From the NCBI GenBank assembly GCA_001603685.1, contig LUZO01000114.1, positions 1 through 5,279 on the forward strand: DNA of 5,279 bases, in the 5' to 3' direction. The position numbers and the translations under genes were made by a program. This document shows positions 1-5,279 of this stretch, in pieces. The stretch is from Bacteroidales bacterium Bact_23. Lineage in GTDB: Bacteria; Bacteroidota; Bacteroidia; Bacteroidales; Lentimicrobiaceae. The notes under the pieces were generated by a model. It searched no databases and was not told the DNA's origin. It was given only the letters and a program-made list of their open reading frames with translations. The first letter of the stretch is position 1; every line of letters begins with the position of its first letter.

Positions 1-63
1 CAGGAAATTAAAAGAATCAGAAAATATATTGATAATGAGGTAGATATAAATAAATCAAAATAA
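1..63 (+). CDS. Possible 3' end of an AT-rich hypothetical gene (partial)
   Basis: Frame 1 is open from the first base to a TAA at 61-63 and would encode the last 20 residues of a protein, QEIKRIRKYIDNEV followed by DINKSK. The peptide is rich in Lys, Ile, Asn and Asp/Glu, as is typical of real C-termini in AT-rich genes. The other two plus-strand frames are closed by stops at 9-11 and 41-43. The stop lies a few bases before the first of two hairpins, a common arrangement for a gene end. An open run of 20 codons is not rare by chance, so this is suggestive only. The composition is far more AT-rich than the fumarase and other genes to the right, which could mean a gene of different origin. No function can be assigned. 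Confidence 0.4.
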   Translation, partial: QEIKRIRKYIDNEVDINKSK

Positions 64-67
64 AAAA

Positions 68-102
68 CCCGAACGAAAAAATCTTTCATTTTTCCGTCCG
101 GG
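68..102 (-). terminator. Probable rho-independent terminator (minus-strand polarity)
   Basis: CCCG at 68-71 pairs with CGGG at 99-102, ACG at 73-75 with CGT at 95-97, and the A run at 76-80 with the T run at 89-93. There is one A/C mismatch (72/98) and one bulged C (94). Read on the minus strand, the stem is followed directly by six T residues (67 to 62), the usual terminator layout, so it would stop transcripts leaving fumC. Read on the plus strand it is followed only by GGATTTTC, so it may work more weakly for a gene ending at 63. Confidence 0.6.
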
Positions 103-130
103 GGATTTTCAGGGCGCTGAAATCACACAC

Positions 131-154
131 AAAAGCGCACAGCTGTGCGCTTTT
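131..154. terminator. Perfect palindromic bidirectional terminator
   Basis: This is an exact 24-bp palindrome. AAAAGCGCAC followed by AG is mirrored by CT followed by GTGCGCTTTT. In RNA it folds as a six-pair GCGCAC/GTGCGC stem with an AGCT loop, flanked by an A run on one side and a T run on the other. Because the sequence equals its own reverse complement, it gives the same GC stem plus T tract on both strands. It lies between the plus-strand reading frame that ends at 63 and the minus-strand fumC that ends at 224, which is where a shared terminator for convergent genes is expected. Confidence 0.8.
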
Positions 155-184
155 ATACCGGAGAGATAAGAGGATGAGCTATTT

Positions 185-212
185 GGAAACCGGGCTTAAT
201 TTCCGGTATTCC
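185..212. other. Stem-loop just downstream of fumC, with an 8-bp tandem repeat
   Basis: GGAAACCGG (185-193) pairs with CCGGTATTCC (203-212), giving nine base pairs with one bulged A and a 9-base loop. Read on the minus strand it starts about a dozen bases after the fumC stop codon. It has no T tract in either direction, so it is not a classic terminator; it might stabilise the 3' end of the fumC message. The right arm overlaps a perfect tandem repeat, TTCCGGTA twice, at 201-208 and 209-216. The function is unknown. Confidence 0.4.
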
Positions 213-223
213 GGTAAGAGAAT

Positions 224-1609
224 TTATATCATTTTCTTCGGGTCCACCCATTCGGTGAACTGTTCGTTGGTCAGCAGGCCAAGCTCCAGAGCCGCCTGCC
301 GCAGGGTTATGTTTTCGCTGTGCGCTTTTTTTGCAATTCTGGCGGCATTGTCGTAACCGATGTGGGTATTCAGGGCGGTTACCAGCATCAGCGAATTCTC
401 CAGGTTGTGAGCAATCCGTTCGCGGTTTGCCTCAATGCCCTTTACGGCGTGTTCCGTAAAGCTGACGCAGGCGTCGCCCAACAGGCGTGCCGACTGCAGC
501 AGGTTGTGAATCATCATCGGTTTGAATACATTCAGCTGGAAGTGTCCCTGCATTCCGCCGGCGGCAATGGCGTCGTCGTTGCCGATTACCTGGGCGCATA
601 CCATCGAAAGCGCTTCGTTTTGGGTGGGATTCACCTTGCCGGGCATGATGGACGATCCCGGTTCGTTCGCCGGAAGTATGATTTCGCCGATTCCGCAGCG
701 CGGGCCCGAAGCAAGCATGCGGATGTTGTTGGCAATGTGCATCAGGCTGACAGCCAGTTGCCGCAGCGCGCCCGAAGTTTCCACAATGGCATCATGTGCC
801 GACAGAGCCTCGAATTTGTTGTGTGCGGTTACAAAGGGCAGCCCGGTAATCTTTGCGATGTTCTCCGCCACCTTTTCCGGATAGCCGGCCGGGGTGTTGA
901 TGCCGGTTCCAACGGCTGTGCCGCCGAGGGCAAGTTCACTCAGGTGGGGAAGGGTATTTTTCAGCGCTTTGATGCCATGCCTGAGCTGGGCGGCATACCC
1001 TGAGAACTCCTGCCCCAGCGTCAGCGGGGTGGCATCCATCAGATGGGTCCGCCCTGTTTTCACAATATCACTGAATTCCGAAGACTTGGCATCCAGCGCA
1101 TCAAGCAGTGTTTTAAGCCCCGGAATGGTGACTTCGGTAATCATTTTGTATGCTGCAATATGCATGGCGGTGGGGAAGGTGTCGTTGGATGACTGCGACT
1201 TGTTAACATCATCGTTGGGATGGATGCTTTTTTTGTCATCGTCCAGGCTGCCGCCGGCCAGCACATGCGCCCGGTTGGCAATTACCTCGTTGATGTTCAT
1301 GTTGCTCTGGGTTCCCGAACCGGTCTGCCAGATTACCAGCGGGAAGTTGCCGCTGAGTTTTCCTTCCAGGATTTCATCGGCCGCACGCACGATAAGGTCG
1401 CATTTATCCTTACTCAAAACACCCAGCTCATAATTGGTAAGGGCGGCGGCTTTTTTCAGCACCGCAAACGCCAGTATGATCTCCTCAGGCATGGAGCCTT
1501 CCGGCCCGATTCTGAAATTGTTGCGTGAACGCTCCGTCTGTGCCCCCCAGTATTTATCGGCAGGAACCTCAACGGGGCCCATTGAGTCCTTTTCTATGCG
1601 GTATTTCAT
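224..1609 (-). CDS. fumC: Fumarate hydratase, class II (FumC)
   Basis: Catalyses the reversible hydration of fumarate to L-malate in the TCA cycle, in the cytoplasm. Class II enzymes are iron-free homotetramers of the aspartase/fumarase superfamily. The 461 residues match the usual FumC length. Motifs in order: SGTQSNMNINEV (98-109), HPNDDVN (130-136), SSNDTFPT (140-147), KTGRTHLMDATP (184-195, with the family's catalytic-site His at 189), GGTAVGTG (229-236), NKFEAL (264-269) and the mobile active-site loop GSSIMPGKVNP (318-328) carrying the catalytic Ser. MPGKVNP is the fumarase form of the loop; aspartases normally have MPAKVNP, which argues against aspartate ammonia-lyase. The ATG at 1609 is chosen because MKYRIEKDSMG is the family's normal N-terminus. 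Upstream is AT-rich (AAAATTAAAAGTC) with no clear Shine-Dalgarno. It is the last minus-strand gene, 197 bases after the helicase, and is followed by stem-loops and terminators. It appears intact. Confidence 0.97.
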   Translation of the reverse strand: MKYRIEKDSMGPVEVPADKYWGAQTERSRNNFRIGPEGSMPEEIILAFAVLKKAAALTNYELGVLSKDKCDLIVRAADEILEGKLSGNFPLVIWQTGSGTQSNMNINEVIANRAHVLAGGSLDDDKKSIHPNDDVNKSQSSNDTFPTAMHIAAYKMITEVTIPGLKTLLDALDAKSSEFSDIVKTGRTHLMDATPLTLGQEFSGYAAQLRHGIKALKNTLPHLSELALGGTAVGTGINTPAGYPEKVAENIAKITGLPFVTAHNKFEALSAHDAIVETSGALRQLAVSLMHIANNIRMLASGPRCGIGEIILPANEPGSSIMPGKVNPTQNEALSMVCAQVIGNDDAIAAGGMQGHFQLNVFKPMMIHNLLQSARLLGDACVSFTEHAVKGIEANRERIAHNLENSLMLVTALNTHIGYDNAARIAKKAHSENITLRQAALELGLLTNEQFTEWVDPKKMI

Positions 1610-1671
1610 GACTTTTAATTTTAGGAACTACCGGTATTAACCGACGGCATCCCGTTTTTGTTGAACATTGA

Positions 1672-1680
1672 GGGGGGGGG
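1672..1680. repeat. Run of nine G residues (nine C on the fumC coding strand)
   Basis: An uninterrupted G9 run sits in the 197-base gap between the helicase and fumC, 62-70 bases upstream of the fumC start codon. Homopolymer G/C runs of this length are uncommon and slip during replication, so its length may vary between cells. It lies outside any reading frame I support, so a length change would alter the fumC leader or promoter spacing and not a protein. The rest of this gap holds a short stem-loop at 1713-1733 (CCTG-CCG paired with CGG-CAGG, one bulge) and no clear TAnnTTTG box on the minus strand; the nearest approach is TAATCCTTTG around 1688-1697. Confidence 0.85.
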
Positions 1681-1806
1681 ATGGTTTACAAAGGATTATG
1701 GTGCCGGGTCATCCTGCCGGATATACGGACAGGCTGAAAACAGCCGAAAATTGCTGGTTTTCAATGATTTGAAACAGGGTAAGATAGAGCCGGTATGGCC
1801 CGGAGA

Positions 1807-3039
1807 TTATTTCTTCGGTTTCCCCTTTTTCTTCTTTTCTGTTCTTTTTTCCTCCTCCTCAATCAGTGCGCGCCAGTTTTTCGGGCTTTCGGTGGCGAGG
1901 TCAACAATGGCTTCGTAATCCTGCTTTCCGATTTTCAGCACCTCAATCTCTTTCTCCATAAATGCTTCGATGGCTTCGAGCAGGGGTTTTTCGTCCGGGC
2001 TGCAGAACGATATGGCGGTGCCCCGTTTGTTTCCGCGGCCGGTGCGGCCCACACGGTGCACATAATTCTCGGCTTTTTCGGGCAGATCGTAATTGATTAC
2101 ATACTCCACATCGGGAATATCGATTCCGCGGGAGGTAACATCGGTGGCTATCAGCACCCTGAAAAGGCCGTCCTTGAACATGCTCAGGGTGGCAAACCGT
2201 TTTTTCTGATCCACATCGCCGTGCATGATCTGCGAGGGAATGCCAACCCTTTCGAGTGCGGCGGAGACCCTTTCGGCCCTCACTTTGGTACGGACAAACA
2301 CCAGAATCTTACTTTCCGGGTGGTCGTTGATGATGCGCTCCAGGAAGAAGCGCTTGTCGTCCATCTTTATAAATGCCACGCTGTGATCCACATTTTTCGA
2401 AACGGGATCCTTGGGCGAAATCTGAATGCGGATGGCATTTTTCACCAGCGAATAGGCCAGTTTTTTGATTTCAGGATTGATGGTTGCCGAGAAAAAGAGG
2501 GTCTGGCGGCGGGAGGGCAGCTTTTTCACCAGTTGCCTGATGTCGTTGATAAAGCCGAGGTCGAGCATGTGGTCGGCTTCATCCAGCACCAGTACCTGCA
2601 CTTTATCCACCTTCAGGTGGCCCTGGCTTGCCAGATCGAACATGCGGCCGGGGGTGGCCACCAGAATATCGATGCCCTGGTTCAGCCGCTCAATCTGCGG
2701 ATCCTGCTCCACACCGCCGAAAATGGAGAGGGTTTTGATTCCGCTGCCTTTTCCCAGGGTATTGAAGACGGAGGTTATCTGTCTTGCCAGTTCGCGGGTG
2801 GGAACCATCACCAGACAACGGATGCCTTCTTCCCGCTTTTTGCTCCGGATCAGGTTGTTCAGGATGGGGATGACAAAAGCGGCGGTTTTTCCCGTTCCGG
2901 TTTGTGCGATGGCCAGTACATCCTCGCCCCTCAGCACGGGAGGGATGGCCCTGAACTGGATATCGGTGGGACGGGTAAAACCGGCAATGGCAAGGTTTTT
3001 CTTTATGACAGGTTCAAAACCCGAGTCTTCAAATTTCAT
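1807..3039 (-). CDS. rhlE: DEAD-box ATP-dependent RNA helicase, RhlE-like
   Basis: ATP-driven unwinding or remodelling of RNA duplexes, of the kind used in ribosome assembly, mRNA turnover and cold adaptation; cytoplasmic. From the ATG at 3039 it has 410 residues with a full helicase core: Q motif (Phe3, PTDIQ 24-28), motif I AQTGTGKT (45-52), Ia PTRELA (80-85), GG (108-109), Ib TPGR (129-132), II DEAD (153-156), III SAT (184-186), IV region ILVFVRT (245-251), MHGD (272-275), Va ATDVTSRGID (298-307) and VI HRVGRTGR (328-335). The tail from about 394 is a charged Glu/Lys stretch ending in KKKKGKPKK, probably an RNA-binding extension. The frame stays open 24 codons further upstream to a TTG at 3111, but those residues match nothing in the family, and MKFEDSGFEP is a normal RhlE-type N-terminus. 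The subfamily is inferred from the core and the short tail. It lies 84 bases after the amidase gene, with no clear terminator or promoter between them. Confidence 0.93.
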   Translation of the reverse strand: MKFEDSGFEPVIKKNLAIAGFTRPTDIQFRAIPPVLRGEDVLAIAQTGTGKTAAFVIPILNNLIRSKKREEGIRCLVMVPTRELARQITSVFNTLGKGSGIKTLSIFGGVEQDPQIERLNQGIDILVATPGRMFDLASQGHLKVDKVQVLVLDEADHMLDLGFINDIRQLVKKLPSRRQTLFFSATINPEIKKLAYSLVKNAIRIQISPKDPVSKNVDHSVAFIKMDDKRFFLERIINDHPESKILVFVRTKVRAERVSAALERVGIPSQIMHGDVDQKKRFATLSMFKDGLFRVLIATDVTSRGIDIPDVEYVINYDLPEKAENYVHRVGRTGRGNKRGTAISFCSPDEKPLLEAIEAFMEKEIEVLKIGKQDYEAIVDLATESPKNWRALIEEEEKRTEKKKKGKPKK

Positions 3040-3123
3040 TGGCAGAATAAAAAGGTTGTAAAAAAGCGGCCCCTCCTGTGCAAAACAGGAAAGGCTTTCG
3101 GATAAAAACAAACTCAGCCACGC

Positions 3124-3924
3124 TTAGTTTATGGTAAAGTTGTCCCAGTCGAGGCCTACTGCAAAGCGCTTTCTGAAAGCCTCGAGCTCGGAATAGTCGA
3201 GAACGGCGGTTCCGGTAAACGGTTTGTTGGGCGGGATACTCAGCAACGAGCGCCCTTTGCAGTCGAGTACCATTGAGTTTCCGCTATGCGGAATGCCCTT
3301 GCCATCCTTGCCGATGCGGTTGACGCCGATGCAAGGCGCCTGATTTTCGATTGCCCGTGCCATCAGCAGCGATTTCCAGGCGTAGCTGCGGCTTGCCGGC
3401 CAGCTTGCCACATAAATCAGCAGGTCATACTCATATTCGCCGTCAATCAGCCGGTTTTTGCTCCAAACCGGGAAACGGAGGTCGTAACAAATCAGCGGGC
3501 GGATTTTCCAGCCGTTCAGTTCTACGACCAGCGGTTTGCGTCCGGCAGTAAAATAGTCGTGCTCGCCGGCCATCCTGAAAAGATGCCGCTTGTCGGTGGT
3601 TTCATAGCTTCCGTCGGGGCGCATCCAGACAAGACGGTTGTAAAATTTGCCTTTCTCTTTGATTACGATGCTGCCTGTAATCACACACTCTGCCACTGCT
3701 GCCTGCTTTTTCATCCACTGCATCACATTGCCATCCATGGTTTCGGCAACCAGCTCCGTATCCATGGTAAAACCGGTGGCAAACATCTCAGGCAGCACAA
3801 TCAGATGGGTCTGCTTTTTGAGTTTTTCAATCTCTTTGGTAAAATGTTCGAGATTCTTTGGCTTGTCATTCCAGGCAATCGGTGCCTGAATTACTGAAAC
3901 GCTTAATAAACCTGGTGCTTCCAT
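3124..3924 (-). CDS. yafV: Omega-amidase, YafV/Nit2-type (nitrilase superfamily)
   Basis: Expected to hydrolyse the terminal amide of alpha-ketoglutaramate, giving 2-oxoglutarate and ammonia, and possibly of related omega-amides; cytoplasmic. The 266 residues form one carbon-nitrogen hydrolase domain. The catalytic triad is visible: Glu46 in LPEMFATGF, Lys112 in DKRHLFRMAGEH (with the supporting Glu121) and Cys146 in LICYDLRFPVW. The blocks DKRHLFRMA, CYDLRFPVWS, SWPASRS (174-180) and MARAIENQA (188-196) closely match my recollection of E. coli YafV, and the length is close to that of YafV (about 256 residues). The ATG at 3924 leaves only a few extra residues before the first beta strand (SVSVIQAPIAW). 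The upstream bases are A-rich with no strong Shine-Dalgarno. The aminotransferase gene ends 41 bases upstream on the same strand with no terminator between, so the two are probably one operon. That context strongly supports omega-amidase over other nitrilase-family activities. Confidence 0.93.
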   Translation of the reverse strand: MEAPGLLSVSVIQAPIAWNDKPKNLEHFTKEIEKLKKQTHLIVLPEMFATGFTMDTELVAETMDGNVMQWMKKQAAVAECVITGSIVIKEKGKFYNRLVWMRPDGSYETTDKRHLFRMAGEHDYFTAGRKPLVVELNGWKIRPLICYDLRFPVWSKNRLIDGEYEYDLLIYVASWPASRSYAWKSLLMARAIENQAPCIGVNRIGKDGKGIPHSGNSMVLDCKGRSLLSIPPNKPFTGTAVLDYSELEAFRKRFAVGLDWDNFTIN

Positions 3925-3965
3925 AAGTTCTTGTTAATATTGTTGTTACAATTCTTTCCGGATTT

Positions 3966-5129
3966 TTATTTTTTGATTTTGCACAATATTTCAGCTCCTT
4001 TTTCGAGGGTTTCGGTTGTTTTGGCAAAGCAGAACCTCAGCACTTTGTTGTCCTCCTGATTGTGGTAGAACGCTGATACCGGAATGGAGGCGATTTTATA
4101 CTCCCTGACCAGCCGTTCGGCGAAGGCGGTCTCTTTTTCATCGCTGATTTTGCTGTAGTTCAGCAACTGGAAATAGGTTCCCGATGCCGGCAGCGGCTTG
4201 AAGTCGGAGCCTTTGATCAGTTTCAGAAAGAGGTCGCGCTTTTCCTGATAGAAACTGCCAAGGTTGTTGTAGTGGTCAGGGTTTTTCAGGTATTCGGCGA
4301 TGGCATACTGAACGGGCGTGTTTACGGCAAATACCACAAACTGATGAACCTTGCGCAGTTCGGCGGTCAGTTCGCGCGGAGCAAGCACAAAGCCGCATTT
4401 CCATCCGGTTGCATGAAATGTTTTGCCGAACGAGCCCACCACCAGGCCTCTCGAAGCCAGACCGGGATAACGGCAGATGCTTTCGTGCTGGTGCCCGTCG
4501 AAAACCAGGTGCTCGTACACCTCATCGCTGAGAATGATGATGTCGCGGTTTTTCAGGAGGGTCTCCAGTTTCTTCAGGTCTTTGGCCCTGATCAGGGTGC
4601 CGGTGGGATTGTGGGGCGAGTTCAGGATGATCATGCTCGTGCGGCCGCTGATCAGCGAAGGGAAGGTCTCCCAGTTGATGGTATAGTCGGGAGCCTGCAG
4701 GCGGGCATATTTCACCAGCCCTCCCTGAAGCTTAACGGCGGGAGCATAGCTGTCGTAGGCCGGTTCCAGCACAATTACCTCGTCACCCGGACGCACAAAG
4801 GCCGATATGATGGAAAAAATGGCCTGTGTTGCACCGGCGGTAATCGTTACCTCCGTTTCGGGATCGTATTTCGCACCATAACGGTTGCCGAACATCTCGG
4901 CAATGCGCTCACGCAGGGCCGGGATTCCGGGCATGGGTGCATACTGGTTCATCCCCTTTTTCATGTAGCTGTTTACCAGCCTGATAAGTTCTTCTGAAAC
5001 AGGAAAATCGGGAAAACCCTGTGACAGGTTAACCGCATTGTGCTCTTTGGCCAATGCTGACATTACCGCGAAAATACTGGTTCCGGTCAATGGTAGTTTC
5101 GAGGTGATCGTGCCGGTATATTTATCCAT
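3966..5129 (-). CDS. ybdL: PLP-dependent methionine/glutamine aminotransferase, YbdL-like
   Basis: A fold-type I, class I/II aminotransferase expected to transfer amino groups between methionine, glutamine or aromatic amino acids and 2-oxo acids, including the keto acid of methionine (KMTB); cytoplasmic. The 387 residues match YbdL and kynurenine aminotransferase/glutamine transaminase K relatives. Landmarks: NLSQGFPDFPV (34-44), NQYAPMPGIPALR (61-73), TAGATQAI (97-104, cofactor phosphate contact), YDSYAP (125-130), NSPHNPTG (170-177), SDEVYEH (201-207, Asp202 and Tyr205 on the PLP ring), SFGKTFHATGWKCG (233-246, Lys236 forming the Schiff base) and RFCFAK (365-370, Arg365 binding the substrate carboxylate). 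NLSQGFPDF with NQYAPMPG is typical of the YbdL/KAT group and less so of aspartate aminotransferases. The ATG at 5129 lies about 22 bases after a -7 promoter box, so the leader is short. It is the first gene of the minus-strand cluster and is followed by the omega-amidase. True substrates cannot be fixed from sequence. Confidence 0.93.
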   Translation of the reverse strand: MDKYTGTITSKLPLTGTSIFAVMSALAKEHNAVNLSQGFPDFPVSEELIRLVNSYMKKGMNQYAPMPGIPALRERIAEMFGNRYGAKYDPETEVTITAGATQAIFSIISAFVRPGDEVIVLEPAYDSYAPAVKLQGGLVKYARLQAPDYTINWETFPSLISGRTSMIILNSPHNPTGTLIRAKDLKKLETLLKNRDIIILSDEVYEHLVFDGHQHESICRYPGLASRGLVVGSFGKTFHATGWKCGFVLAPRELTAELRKVHQFVVFAVNTPVQYAIAEYLKNPDHYNNLGSFYQEKRDLFLKLIKGSDFKPLPASGTYFQLLNYSKISDEKETAFAERLVREYKIASIPVSAFYHNQEDNKVLRFCFAKTTETLEKGAEILCKIKK

Positions 5130-5151
5130 GGCGCCACTGGTTGATTACAGG

Positions 5152-5159
5152 CAAATATA
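5152..5159 (-). promoter_or_regulatory. Bacteroidetes -7 box for the aminotransferase operon
   Basis: On the minus strand these bases read TATATTTG, an exact match to the Bacteroidetes TAnnTTTG -7 element. The expected transcription start, about six or seven bases further on, leaves a leader of roughly 16 bases before the ATG at 5129. No TTG-type -33 element is found 19-21 bases upstream, so the promoter is supported by one box plus position. Confidence 0.6.
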
Positions 5160-5256
5160 TGAAAAAAGGAATATGGTAATGAGTTTGACCCATCTCTTTT
5201 TGAGAAACAGTTTTTTTATCGTTTTACATGATCACCAGCCGGCTTTTGTGAAGATG

Positions 5257-5264
5257 TATATTTG
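5257..5264 (+). promoter_or_regulatory. Divergent Bacteroidetes -7 box for a gene beyond the right edge
   Basis: TATATTTG followed by TAAATTTAAGTAAAT is an exact TAnnTTTG match in the AT-rich setting common at promoters of this phylum. It points right, away from the aminotransferase, and its gene would begin after base 5279. The -33 region shows no clear TTTG. A partial dyad, TCAC (5232-5235) and GTGA (5248-5251) around AGCCGGCT (5237-5244), occupies the spacer and could be a regulator site, but this is weak. Confidence 0.5.
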
Positions 5265-5279
5265 TAAATTTAAGTAAAT

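Noticed and set aside
174..356. Plus-strand 60-codon open frame beginning beside the palindromic terminator.
   Set aside because: Most of it overlaps the fumC 3' end in antisense, and it begins just after a terminator with no promoter box seen.
320..1003. Plus-strand open frames over fumC (such as 320-1003 and 894-1433).
   Set aside because: They overlap fumC, whose motifs are complete on the minus strand; their translations show no family features.
224..1609. Aspartate ammonia-lyase (AspA) as an alternative identity for the fumarase gene.
   Set aside because: The active-site loop reads GSSIMPGKVNP, the fumarase form, not the MPAKVNP typical of aspartases, and the N-terminus and length fit FumC.
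1658..1918. Plus-strand 86-codon open frame starting in the gap between fumC and the helicase and running through the G9 run.
   Set aside because: Its second half is antisense to the helicase Lys-rich tail, which explains the Phe/Ser-rich translation; no start signal or domain supports it.
3074..3090. Hairpin TCCTGT/ACAGGA between the amidase and helicase genes as a terminator.
   Set aside because: The T run on the minus strand starts about eight bases after the stem, beyond GGGGCCGC, so it does not fit the rho-independent layout; only a weak leader structure can be supported.
1795..3105. A 436-codon plus-strand open frame lying opposite the whole helicase gene, with a His/Gln/Gly-rich translation.
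   Set aside because: The minus-strand frame contains every DEAD-box motif in order, while the plus-strand translation has no recognisable domain. It is an antisense shadow produced by the helicase codon usage.
4272..4997. Plus-strand 241-codon open frame opposite the aminotransferase, and a similar 203-codon frame at 3286-3897 opposite the amidase.
   Set aside because: Both are antisense to genes with intact catalytic residues and have low-information translations without domains.

Overview
The window looks like an ordinary chromosomal stretch from a member of the Bacteroidota (Bacteroidetes) with moderate G+C content. Three things point there. Two copies of the phylum's -7 promoter box (TAnnTTTG) lie at the right-hand end. 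None of the start codons is preceded by a strong GGAGG-type ribosome binding site. The proteins, such as a fumarase ending in a WVDPKKM-like tail, have the look of that phylum. The phylum call is an inference; genus cannot be read from the sequence.

Layout, left to right. Bases 1-63 may hold the last 20 codons of an AT-rich plus-strand gene that enters from outside. Bases 64-223 are a convergent gap with three stem-loops, including a perfect 24-bp palindrome that should work as a bidirectional terminator. Everything from 224 to 5129 is on the minus strand. In transcription order (right to left) the genes are a YbdL-type methionine/glutamine aminotransferase (5129-3966), a YafV-type omega-amidase of the nitrilase superfamily (3924-3124), an RhlE-like DEAD-box RNA helicase (3039-1807) and a class II fumarase, FumC (1609-224). 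The gaps between them are 41, 84 and 197 bases. Bases 5130-5279 are a divergent promoter region, with one -7 box reading left into the aminotransferase and one reading right toward a gene beyond the window.

The aminotransferase and omega-amidase form a clear functional pair. The transaminase can use glutamine as amino donor for the keto acid of methionine, which releases alpha-ketoglutaramate. The omega-amidase hydrolyses that to 2-oxoglutarate and ammonia, making the transamination effectively irreversible. The helicase (RNA remodelling) and the fumarase (TCA cycle) are housekeeping genes with no evident link to the pair; they may be partly co-transcribed with it. All four genes look intact, with their catalytic motifs present.

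I found no mobile element, CRISPR array, tRNA, rRNA or defence-like module, and no convincing novel system. The points worth a second look are small: a 9-base G run upstream of fumC, the palindromic terminator, the start-site choice of the helicase, and the divergent promoter region.
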